Source of the DNA: Flavobacteriaceae bacterium
GTDB lineage: Bacteria; Bacteroidota; Bacteroidia; Flavobacteriales; Flavobacteriaceae
NCBI GenBank assembly: GCA_013373105.1
Contig: JABXIJ010000066.1
Coordinates: 1-36,536, forward strand
Reading direction: 5' to 3'
DNA: 36,536 nt
Positions 8,067-14,857 of this stretch are shown in pieces. Made by a program: the position numbers and the translations under genes. A model generated the notes under the pieces. The model did not search any database, was not told the origin of the DNA, and saw only the letters and a list, made by a program, of their open reading frames with translations. Position 1 is the first letter of the stretch. Every line of letters starts with the position of its first letter.

Positions 8067-9119
8067 ATGAAAAAATCTCTAACTCTACTTGTATTATTAT
8101 TAACAGTTGCTATTTCAAACGGTCAAAAGAAAGGCAAACAATACAATATTAGAACTATTGCTTTTTACAATTTAGAAAATTTATTTGACACCATTAATGA
8201 CACTACTATTAATGATGAAGCTAGCCCAATGATGGAGCTTAAAGCTAATAGATCTGAAGTCTATTGGGATAAAATTGATAAACTTGGAAGTGTAATTGCT
8301 CAAATTGGTGAAGATAAAGCCAATACTTCACCTGCTATAATTGGTGTTGCAGAGGTTGAAAATTTAAGTGTTTTAGAAGATTTAGTAAAAAACAAACACT
8401 TAAAAGATAAAAGATATGGTATTGTTCATTATGACTCACCAGACAAAAGAGGTATTGATGTTGCTTTACTCTATCAAAAAAGGTTTTTCAAACCAATTCA
8501 TCATGAAGTATTTAATCCAAATATTTATAGAGATGGTTATAAAGTTTATACTAGAGATCAACTTTTAGTTTCTGGTTATTTAGACGATGAATTGATTCAC
8601 GTTATTGTAAACCATTGGCCATCTAGAAGTGGTGGTGAAGCAAAGAGTAGACCTTTACGTGAAAAAGCAGCTTATAAAAACACTCAAATAATTGCAAAAA
8701 TTAGAGAAAAAGACGAGAATGCTAAGATTTTAATTATGGGTGATTTTAATGATGACCCAACAAACTCAAGTTTTAAAGAGGTTTTAAAAACAAAAGCTGA
8801 AAAGAAAAATGTAGGTGCTAATGACATTTACAACCCTTATGAAGATTTACACAGAAGAGGTTTTAACACTTTAGGTTATAGAGATAATATCAATTTATTT
8901 GATATGATTTTAATTTCATCGCCATTATTAGACAAAGGCAAAAAAGATTTTTCTACCTATAGAATGTTTCAAGCAAATATTTTTAATAAGCGATTTTTAA
9001 CGAGTAGAAAAGGGCAGTTTAAAGGGTATCCTTTTAGAAGTTTTTCTTATGGTGGTTATACAGGTGGTTATTCAGACCATTATCCTGTTTATATGTATTT
9101 AATAAAAGAGAAAAAGTAA
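8067..9119 (+). CDS. Secreted endonuclease/exonuclease/phosphatase (EEP) family enzyme
   Basis: A 350-residue protein of the EEP (DNase I-like) fold with an N-terminal signal peptide (residues 1-19, ending AISNGQ), so it acts outside the cytoplasm. The catalytic motifs are in the right order: AFYNLENLFD (Asn), IGVAEVENL (metal-binding Glu), RGIDVALLY, VNHWPSR (His), IMGDFNDDP (Asp and Asn) and YSDHYPVY (final Asp-His). Family members hydrolyse phosphodiester or phosphomonoester bonds in nucleic acids, nucleotides or lipids. The divergent receptor-DUF5689 operon and the shared regulatory DNA suggest extracellular release of phosphorus or nucleosides. Whether DNA, RNA or another phosphoester is the substrate cannot be told from sequence. 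Confidence 0.9.
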   Translation: MKKSLTLLVLLLTVAISNGQKKGKQYNIRTIAFYNLENLFDTINDTTINDEASPMMELKANRSEVYWDKIDKLGSVIAQIGEDKANTSPAIIGVAEVENLSVLEDLVKNKHLKDKRYGIVHYDSPDKRGIDVALLYQKRFFKPIHHEVFNPNIYRDGYKVYTRDQLLVSGYLDDELIHVIVNHWPSRSGGEAKSRPLREKAAYKNTQIIAKIREKDENAKILIMGDFNDDPTNSSFKEVLKTKAEKKNVGANDIYNPYEDLHRRGFNTLGYRDNINLFDMILISSPLLDKGKKDFSTYRMFQANIFNKRFLTSRKGQFKGYPFRSFSYGGYTGGYSDHYPVYMYLIKEKK

Positions 9120-9135
9120 TACCATTTAAAAAAAC

Positions 9136-9171
9136 AAAACCCATAACATTTTAAAGTTATGGGTTTTTTTT
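9136..9171 (+). terminator. Terminator between nuclease and convergent rng
   Basis: A 12-bp stem AAAACCCATAAC (9136-9147) pairs with GTTATGGGTTTT (9156-9167) around an 8-base loop and runs into T8 (9164-9171) on the plus strand. The A-rich left flank gives a T-rich tail on the minus strand as well, so it may act for both genes. Confidence 0.92.
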
Positions 9172-9199
9172 GATAAAAATTTATTGCCTTTCTTATAAG

Positions 9200-10744
9200 T
9201 TATTCTTTTACGAATTTAAACTTATAATGTAAGTAAGTGTAAGCGTCTCTAGGTATAATGTTTATCCACTTTTTATGTTTTAAATACCATTTAAAACGAA
9301 TAGAATTTACTCCTTTAGTTAGATATGCAGCAATAAAAGGATGAATATGTAATTGTATCTTTTTATCAGTTGATTTGCTACGATTTGGATTAGAAAATAT
9401 TTTTTCTAAATCTGCTTCAATTTTATCTAACAATACTATTGGAGCTTCTACTTGTCCATTTGTATTCGGATTTTGTTCGGTAGTTTTTATATTCATTACA
9501 GGACGTACTCTTTGTCTTGTAATTTGTACTAACCCGAATTTACTTGGAGGTAAAATTTTGTGCTTTGTATTATCTAAAGACATCGCTTCTTTTAAATGCT
9601 GATATAGTTTATTTCTATTTTCAGATTTATGCATATCTATAAAATCTACCACAATAATTCCTCCCATATCTCGCAATTGTAATTGGCGAGCGACTTCTGT
9701 TGCAGCAATTAAGTTTACTTCTAAAGCTGTCTCTTCTTGAGAACCTGCTTTGTTAGACCTATTACCACTATTAACATCAATAACGTGTAAAGCCTCTGTA
9801 TGTTCAATTACCAAATAGGCTCCTTTACTCATAGATACTGTTTTACCAAAAGAAGTTTTTATCTGTCTTTCAATACCATATTTTTCAAAAATTGGTACAG
9901 ATGACCTGTGGAGTTTTACGATTTTTTCCTTTTCTGGATAAATTTCTCGTAAATACTCTTTTATTTCTTCTTTTAAATCTGCATCGTTAGTAACAATATT
10001 AGTAAAAGATTCGTTCATTATATCTCTTAATATTGATGATGCTCTATTTAGCTCACTCAATATTTTAGTTGGTGTATTTGTGTTAGCTATTCGCTTACAC
10101 ATAGTTTTCCAACGTGTTAAAGAATTTTGTAAATCTTTGTCTAATTCAGCTACTTTTTTTCCTTCTGCAACAGTTCTTAGAATAACACCAAAGCCTTTTG
10201 GTTTAATGCTTTTTGCTAATCTTTTTAAACGTTCTTTTTCATTTGGGTCAGCTATTTTTTGAGAGACTGACACTCTGTTTGAAAAAGGAACTAAAACCAA
10301 ATATCTACCAGCTATAGAAAGCTCAGAGCTTAATCTTGGCCCTTTTGTAGAAATAGGTTCTTTTACAATCTGAACTAACAGGTTTTGACCTGATTTTAAT
10401 ACATCAGTTATACTACCATCTTTATTGATGTCTTCCTGAAATCGGAAATTTTTAAAAGTGAATTCTTTATACTTACCTGTGCTTACTTTCTTAATGAATG
10501 TGTTTAATGAGTTTACTTGTGCACCTAAATCATGATAATGTAAAAAACCATCTTTTGGATAGCCTACATTTACAAATGCTGCATTTAAACCAGATAAAAC
10601 TTTTCCAATTTTGGCTAAAAAAATATCGCCAACAGAAAATTTATTATCTGTAGTTTCATTATTTAATTCAATAAGTTTTCCATCTCTTAATAAGGCAAAA
10701 TCAATATCAGATGAACTTGAACGAATTATTAATTCTGTTTTCAT
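9200..10744 (-). CDS. rng: Ribonuclease G/E family endoribonuclease
   Basis: A 514-residue RNase G/E-type enzyme for 16S rRNA maturation and mRNA decay. An S1-like RNA-binding domain lies near residues 37-130 (VGDIFLAKIGKVLSGLNAAFVNVG). The catalytic core has HVIDVNSGNRS (Asp323) and GGIIVVDFIDM (Asp367), matching the two magnesium-binding aspartates of RNase E. The usual zinc-link CPxCxG is absent: after ITRQRVRP the matching place reads EQNPNTNGQ (about residues 423-431), with no Cys. There is no long C-terminal scaffold, so it is RNase G-like in length. The mRNA leader carries three hairpins (10764-10833), reminiscent in principle of RNase E autoregulation through its own leader. It lies downstream of HU and a 29-residue basic protein. 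Confidence 0.93.
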   Translation of the reverse strand: MKTELIIRSSSSDIDFALLRDGKLIELNNETTDNKFSVGDIFLAKIGKVLSGLNAAFVNVGYPKDGFLHYHDLGAQVNSLNTFIKKVSTGKYKEFTFKNFRFQEDINKDGSITDVLKSGQNLLVQIVKEPISTKGPRLSSELSIAGRYLVLVPFSNRVSVSQKIADPNEKERLKRLAKSIKPKGFGVILRTVAEGKKVAELDKDLQNSLTRWKTMCKRIANTNTPTKILSELNRASSILRDIMNESFTNIVTNDADLKEEIKEYLREIYPEKEKIVKLHRSSVPIFEKYGIERQIKTSFGKTVSMSKGAYLVIEHTEALHVIDVNSGNRSNKAGSQEETALEVNLIAATEVARQLQLRDMGGIIVVDFIDMHKSENRNKLYQHLKEAMSLDNTKHKILPPSKFGLVQITRQRVRPVMNIKTTEQNPNTNGQVEAPIVLLDKIEADLEKIFSNPNRSKSTDKKIQLHIHPFIAAYLTKGVNSIRFKWYLKHKKWINIIPRDAYTYLHYKFKFVKE

Positions 10745-10763
10745 ACTGAAAATGGTTTTAACA

Positions 10764-10833
10764 CTGTACTTAAAGTACAGATGGATTAATATTGTCAGGT
10801 ATTATAAATACCAGTTGAGGTTTATTTAACCTC
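10764..10833 (-). promoter_or_regulatory. Three-hairpin leader of rng
   Basis: Three short inverted repeats stand in a row upstream of the rng start. They are CTGTACTT-A-AAGTACAG (10764-10780), GGTAT-TATAA-ATACC (10798-10812) and GAGGTT-TATTT-AACCTC (10817-10833), given as plus-strand sequence. None is followed by a T-run, so they are not terminators. They could be RNA elements in the rng leader or operator palindromes; the first is a near-perfect dyad. Confidence 0.5.
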
Positions 10834-10877
10834 GAATGTCAATGAACTTTTTTGTTTCTTTCGCTAAACAATAAACG

Positions 10878-10903
10878 AAAAAGTAAGCAAATGCTTACTT
10901 TTT
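10878..10903 (-). terminator. Terminator overlapping the 3' end of the 29-residue gene
   Basis: AAAAAGTAAGCA (10878-10889) pairs with TGCTTACTTTTT (10892-10903), a 12-bp stem with a 2-base centre. On the minus strand it ends in T5. The stop codon of the small gene (10895-10897) lies inside the stem. Confidence 0.8.
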
Positions 10904-10984
10904 CTTGTGTCTATTAGCTCTAGCTCTCTTTTTTCTTTTGTGAGTAGAGATCTTAGCTCTCTTTCTTTTTTTACCACTTGGCAT
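10895..10984 (-). CDS. 29-residue highly basic protein, probable ribosome-associated protein
   Basis: A tiny gene encodes 29 residues beginning MPSGKKRKRAK and ending ANRHKKK; 10 Lys, 6 Arg and 2 His make up 18 of the residues. There is no acidic residue. It sits 48 bases downstream of the HU gene on the same strand and ends in a strong terminator, so it is expressed as a real unit. Near-identical short peptides with this MPSGKKRKR start are, to my knowledge, widespread in Bacteroidota. Composition and size fit a small ribosomal protein of the Thx or bL36 kind, but this is inference; I do not recognise a firm family name. Confidence 0.8.
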   Translation of the reverse strand: MPSGKKRKRAKISTHKRKKRARANRHKKK

Positions 10985-11032
10985 AATTGTCTTCTGTTTG
11001 TTAACCTATTTAGGCTAGATTACTAATTTAAA

Positions 11033-11323
11033 TTATTTAACAGCTACTTTGTTTTTTACTCCCTCAGTAAATGTTTTAGCAGGTTTGAATGCTGGAATAT
11101 TGTGTGCTGGAATTTTGATAGTAGTATTTTTAGAAATATTTCTACCAGTTTTTTCTGCTCTTGTTTTAATAATAAAACTTCCAAATCCTCTTAAATACAC
11201 ATTTTCACCACCTTCTAATGCATCTTTAACTTCAGCCATAAATGCTTCCACTGTTGCTAAAACGTCTGTTTTTTCGATTCCTGATTTGTCTGAAATTTTC
11301 GATACGATGTCTGCTTTTGTCAT
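11033..11323 (-). CDS. hup: HU family DNA-binding protein
   Basis: A 96-residue nucleoid protein that bends DNA as a dimer. The N-terminal helical part (MTKADIVSKISDKSGIEKTDVLATVEAF) is followed by the beta-arm signature GENVYLRGFGSFIIKTRAEKTGRN and IPAHNIPAFKPAKTFTEGV, with the DNA-intercalating Pro region in the arm. The length fits HU/IHF (about 90-100). An exact -7 element lies about 40 bases upstream, in a 20-bp block that is identical to one before rplU. The 29-residue basic protein gene follows after 48 bases. Confidence 0.95.
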   Translation of the reverse strand: MTKADIVSKISDKSGIEKTDVLATVEAFMAEVKDALEGGENVYLRGFGSFIIKTRAEKTGRNISKNTTIKIPAHNIPAFKPAKTFTEGVKNKVAVK

Positions 11324-11350
11324 GTCTATATTTTTATTGTGTTTATTTCA

Positions 11351-11370
11351 AAAATGCGGATGCAAATATA
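11351..11370 (-). promoter_or_regulatory. hup: HU promoter block shared with rplU
   Basis: On the minus strand the -7 element TATATTTG (11370-11363) runs into CATCCGCATTTT. The whole plus-strand 20-mer AAAATGCGGATGCAAATATA is identical at 23466-23485 upstream of rplU. The CATCCGC part would cover the discriminator and start site. Confidence 0.75.
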
Positions 11371-11428
11371 TGATAATTAATCAATTCACGAAAAATTAAA
11401 ACCTTAAAAATGTTAGGTTTTTTATAGT

Positions 11429-11436
11429 TAATATTG
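11429..11436 (+). promoter_or_regulatory. mutY: Probable -7 element of mutY
   Basis: TAATATTG matches TAnnTTTG at 7 of 8 positions and ends 18 bases before the mutY ATG, the short-leader geometry also seen for ssb, the nuclease and the porin. Confidence 0.45.
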
Positions 11437-11454
11437 CACTCACATTTTTTTTAA

Positions 11455-12501
11455 ATGATTTTTTCTAAGAAACTTATACTGTGGTACTTACAAAACAAAA
11501 GAGATTTACCTTGGCGAAAAACTAAGAACCCATACTTTGTTTGGTTGTCCGAAATTATGCTTCAACAAACCAGAGTAACACAAGGTTTGCCTTATTTTTT
11601 GGCCTTTACAAACGAGTTTCCAACTGTATTTCATCTAGCAAAAGCACCTGAAAGTAAGGTGTTAAAAATGTGGCAAGGTTTAGGTTATTATTCTAGGGCA
11701 AGAAACTTACATGCTACAGCAAAATTTATTGCTAACGAATTAAATGGTGTTTTCCCTAATAACTATAACGATATTATAAAATTAAAAGGAGTTGGCGATT
11801 ATACTGCCTCAGCAATTAGTTCTATTTGTTTTAATGAACCTAAAGCTGTTGTAGATGGTAATGTATATAGAGTACTTTCTCGGTATTTTGGAATTGAAAC
11901 TGCTATAAATTCAACTCAAGGAATTAAAGAGTTTAAAGAATTAGCGAACACATTATTAGATACTACAAAACCAGGAACCTACAATCAAGCTATTATGGAT
12001 TTTGGAGCAATACAATGTAAACCAAAAAAACCATTATGTATGTTCTGCCCTTTTAACGAAAGTTGTGTAGCACTTCAAAAAAATAAAATTGATATGTTAC
12101 CCGTTAAAGAAAAGAAGCTAAAAATTAAAAAAAGATATTTTAATTATTTGGTGGTAAAAACAGAAACAAATACTACAATTTTAACCAAAAGAAATGGAAA
12201 AGGAATTTGGCAAGGTCTTTATGAGTTCCCTAATATAGAAAGCAACAAATCTTTAGACTTTTCAGAATTAATACAAACTAAAAATTTCAAAGAGCTCGTT
12301 ACTAAAGATAGTGTCTTAAACTTATTCAATAAAAAAGAAATTGTACATAAATTATCACATCAACATATACATACACAATTCTGGATTGTTGAAACCAAAA
12401 CTCATGAAAAAGCAACAATTTCTTGGACTGATGTAAATAATTATCCTGTTCCTATTTTAATAGCTAACTTTTTAGCGCAATTCTTAACTAGAAACAATTA
12501 A
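11455..12501 (+). CDS. mutY: Adenine DNA glycosylase MutY
   Basis: MutY removes adenine mispaired with 8-oxoguanine or G in base-excision repair. The 348-residue protein has the HhH-GPD core with catalytic Glu33 (SEIMLQQTRV), a helix-hairpin-helix LKGVGDYTASAISS and catalytic Asp134 (VVDGNVYRVLSR). The 4Fe-4S cluster motif C-x6-C-x2-C-x5-C is complete at Cys188, 195, 198 and 204. A C-terminal NUDIX-like 8-oxoG recognition domain starts near residue 225 (GIWQGLYEFP). It begins the mutY-ssb-gldE-gldD series; ssb starts 35 bases downstream with its own promoter element. Confidence 0.97.
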   Translation: MIFSKKLILWYLQNKRDLPWRKTKNPYFVWLSEIMLQQTRVTQGLPYFLAFTNEFPTVFHLAKAPESKVLKMWQGLGYYSRARNLHATAKFIANELNGVFPNNYNDIIKLKGVGDYTASAISSICFNEPKAVVDGNVYRVLSRYFGIETAINSTQGIKEFKELANTLLDTTKPGTYNQAIMDFGAIQCKPKKPLCMFCPFNESCVALQKNKIDMLPVKEKKLKIKKRYFNYLVVKTETNTTILTKRNGKGIWQGLYEFPNIESNKSLDFSELIQTKNFKELVTKDSVLNLFNKKEIVHKLSHQHIHTQFWIVETKTHEKATISWTDVNNYPVPILIANFLAQFLTRNN

Positions 12502-12510
12502 TATTTTTCT

Positions 12511-12518
12511 TACATTTG
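12511..12518 (+). promoter_or_regulatory. ssb: -7 element of ssb
   Basis: TACATTTG is an exact TAnnTTTG match and ends 18 bases before the ATG at 12537. Its final TTG could be misread as a start codon in the ssb frame. Confidence 0.7.
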
Positions 12519-12536
12519 ATTAAGAATTTAAACGCT

Positions 12537-12962
12537 ATGGCAGGTACTATAAACAAAGTAATTTTAATTGGTAATTTAGGAGATGATGTAAAAATGCATT
12601 ATTTTGATGGTGGTAATTCTATTGGAAGATTCCCAATAGCAACCAGCGAAACTTACACTAATAGACAAACTGGCGAGAAAGTTACCAATACAGATTGGCA
12701 CAACATAGTTGTAAAGAATAAGCTTGCAGAAATTTGTGAAAAATACCTTACTAAAGGAGACAAAATTTATATAGAAGGTAAGTTAAAAAATCGTCAATGG
12801 GAACAAGATGGTGTTAAGCGTTATGCTACAGAAGTTCATGTTTCTGAAATGACAATGCTTTCTAATAAGAAGAATGAGAACAATGCAATGGCGCAACAAA
12901 ATCAAGAACCTTCATCGCAACCAAAATCTATGGTAGAAGATGAGGATGATTTACCATTTTAG
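12537..12962 (+). CDS. ssb: Single-stranded DNA-binding protein SSB
   Basis: SSB coats single-stranded DNA in replication and repair. The 141-residue protein starts at MAGTINKVILIGNLGDDV, the usual SSB N-terminus; an in-frame TTG 21 bases upstream belongs to the promoter. The OB fold spans about residues 1-107 (RFPIATSETY, TDWHNIVVKNKLAEICEKYL, GDKIYIEGKLKNRQWEQDG). A short Gln-rich linker leads to the acidic tip DEDDLPF, which binds partner proteins. It stands directly before gldE (19 bases between), an order conserved in gliding Flavobacteriia. Confidence 0.96.
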   Translation: MAGTINKVILIGNLGDDVKMHYFDGGNSIGRFPIATSETYTNRQTGEKVTNTDWHNIVVKNKLAEICEKYLTKGDKIYIEGKLKNRQWEQDGVKRYATEVHVSEMTMLSNKKNENNAMAQQNQEPSSQPKSMVEDEDDLPF

Positions 12963-12981
12963 TTAACCAAAATATTTACAA

Positions 12982-14307
12982 TTGGATCCAGATCCTGAAT
13001 CTTTATTAATTGTTTTATCCACTTTTGATTTATTCACTTCAATTAGTAGTATTGCTCTAATTGTATTACTATTCTGTTCTGCTTTAGTTTCTGGTACTGA
13101 AGTTGCTTTCTTTTCATTAACACAATCAGATATAGACGAATTAATTAAAGGTGAAAAAGAAAGTATTATTGTAAAACTATTAGAAAGACCTAGAAAACTT
13201 CTAGCTACCATTCTTATTACTAACAATTTTATAAATATTTTAATTGTGCTATTGTTTGCATCTCTATCTGAGACGCTTTTTGGCACTTTTGATTTTGAAG
13301 TGAATTTGTATTTCTTTTCAATGTCTATTCGCTTTTTACTAGAAGTAATACTCGTTACCTTTTTAATACTAATGTTTGGAGAAGTGTTGCCTAAGGTTTA
13401 TGCTTCTAGAAATGCTTTGCATTTTTCTAAATTAATGTCTAAATTCATAAATGCTGTAAGTGTTTTATTAACACCTTTCAGCATGCCTTTAATTTCACTT
13501 ACAAAATATATTGAGAAAAAACTAGGTAATAAAAACTCTACATTTTCTGTAGAAACCTTATCTCAAGCTTTAGAGTTAACCTCAGAAGGCGCCACTACAA
13601 AAGAAGAACAAAAAATTTTAGAAGGTATTGTAAACTTTGGTAACACAGAAACAGTACAAATAATGAAACCACGAATAGACATTTTTGCTTTGTCTGACGA
13701 TGAAGATTATGAAGTGGTTTTACAGAAAATTTTAGAAAATGGCTATTCTAGAAATCCTGTTTACAAAGAAAGTATAGACAACATTATTGGAGTTTTATAT
13801 GCTAAAGATTTATTAGCACATTTAAATAAGAAAAATTTTAAATGGCAAAACCTATTAAGAGAAGCCTATTTTGTTCCAGAAAATAAAAAGTTAGACGATT
13901 TATTAGACGACTTTAGAGATCGTAAAAACCATTTAGCTATAGTTGTAGATGAATATGGAGGCACAAGTGGTTTAGTTACTTTAGAAGACGTTATAGAGGA
14001 AATTGTAGGAGATATTAATGATGAATTTGATGATGATGATTTATCGTATTCTAAAATAGATGCAAACAATTATATTTTTGATGGTAAAACAACCATTAAA
14101 GATTTCTGTAGAGTTTTAGACGATGAAGATGAAGATATTTTTGAGGAAGAAAAAGGAGAGAGTGAAACCTTAGCTGGTTTCTTATTAGAGATATCTGGTA
14201 GATTCCCAAAAAAAGGCGAAAAAATAAACTTTAAGAATTATACGTTTACTATAGAAGCCTTAGATAGAAAACGTATAAAACAAGTTAAAGCCACAAGAAA
14301 TGCGTAA
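12982..14307 (+). CDS. gldE: Gliding motility-associated protein GldE (CNNM/CBS/CorC family)
   Basis: A 441-residue inner-membrane protein. Residues of about 12-190 form a DUF21/CNNM membrane domain with three to four helices (ALVSGTEVAFFSLTQ, FGEVLPKVYASRN). Residues of about 210-345 hold a CBS pair (QIMKPRIDIFAL, DEYGGTSGLVTLEDVIEEIVGDINDEF). The C-terminus is a CorC/HlyC transporter-associated domain. This is the GldE architecture; its gene precedes gldD, and it is thought to support the gliding/type IX secretion machinery, perhaps through ion transport. The start appears to be TTG at 12982 (MDPDPES), because no in-frame ATG occurs before the membrane domain. The 3' end overlaps gldD by 8 bases. 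Confidence 0.92.
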   Translation: MDPDPESLLIVLSTFDLFTSISSIALIVLLFCSALVSGTEVAFFSLTQSDIDELIKGEKESIIVKLLERPRKLLATILITNNFINILIVLLFASLSETLFGTFDFEVNLYFFSMSIRFLLEVILVTFLILMFGEVLPKVYASRNALHFSKLMSKFINAVSVLLTPFSMPLISLTKYIEKKLGNKNSTFSVETLSQALELTSEGATTKEEQKILEGIVNFGNTETVQIMKPRIDIFALSDDEDYEVVLQKILENGYSRNPVYKESIDNIIGVLYAKDLLAHLNKKNFKWQNLLREAYFVPENKKLDDLLDDFRDRKNHLAIVVDEYGGTSGLVTLEDVIEEIVGDINDEFDDDDLSYSKIDANNYIFDGKTTIKDFCRVLDDEDEDIFEEEKGESETLAGFLLEISGRFPKKGEKINFKNYTFTIEALDRKRIKQVKATRNA

Positions 14308-14857
14308 TGTATTAATGCTATTAAGCATACTACTTTTAATAAATTGCACAGATGATGTTCTTCCAAAACCAAAAGGATATTTAAGCTTAAAATACCCTAA
14401 AAAAGTATATCAAAAACTTCCTGTAAAAAGACCTTTTACTTTTGATGTTTTAAAAACTACAAACATTATAAACGAACCTAATAATTGGTTAAAAATAAAA
14501 TATCCAAACTTAAACGCTTCTATAGATATCACTTACAGAAATGTAGATAAAAATATGAAAGAACTGATAACTGAAGCTGAAAAATTAGTGTTTAAACATG
14601 CTGTTAAAGCTGAACAAATTATGCCAAAAGATTTCGTTAATCCTAATAAAAGGGTTTTTGGAAGCCTTTATGAAATTACTGGAAACGCAGCATCACAATT
14701 ACAATTTCATGTTACAGACAGTACAACACATTTTCTAAAAGGTGCTTTATATTTTTATGCAAAACCTAATTACGATTCTGTATTACCAGCTGTTGCTTAT
14801 ATTAAAAAGGATGTATTAAGATTAATCGAAAGTTTAGAATGGAAATCTAATAATTAG
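14300..14857 (+). CDS. gldD: Gliding motility lipoprotein GldD
   Basis: A 185-residue lipoprotein needed for gliding in characterised Flavobacterium. The signal peptide ends in the lipobox LINC (Cys16), followed by TDDVLPKPKGYLSLKYPKKVY, the start typical for GldD. The rest is a single soluble domain without known motifs (LQFHVTDSTTHFLKGALYFYAKPNYDSVLPAVAYIKKDV). Its ATG lies within the end of gldE (8-base overlap), so the two are translationally coupled. The 3' end overlaps the convergent moeB-type gene by 11 bases and no terminator is visible there. Confidence 0.93.
   Translation: MRNVLMLLSILLLINCTDDVLPKPKGYLSLKYPKKVYQKLPVKRPFTFDVLKTTNIINEPNNWLKIKYPNLNASIDITYRNVDKNMKELITEAEKLVFKHAVKAEQIMPKDFVNPNKRVFGSLYEITGNAASQLQFHVTDSTTHFLKGALYFYAKPNYDSVLPAVAYIKKDVLRLIESLEWKSNN

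Noticed and set aside
11049..11399. Plus-strand open frame of 116 codons opposite HU
   Set aside because: It runs antisense through the well-supported HU gene and its promoter, and the translation has no recognisable fold. It is a mirror of HU codon use.
11398..11421. Hairpin AAAACCT/AGGTTTT between HU and mutY
   Set aside because: The stem is weak with a 10-base loop and sits between divergent promoters, where a terminator makes little sense; no support beyond base pairing.
12963..13286. Minus-strand open frame of 107 codons opposite gldE
   Set aside because: Fully antisense to gldE, with no homology that I recognise and no promoter element.
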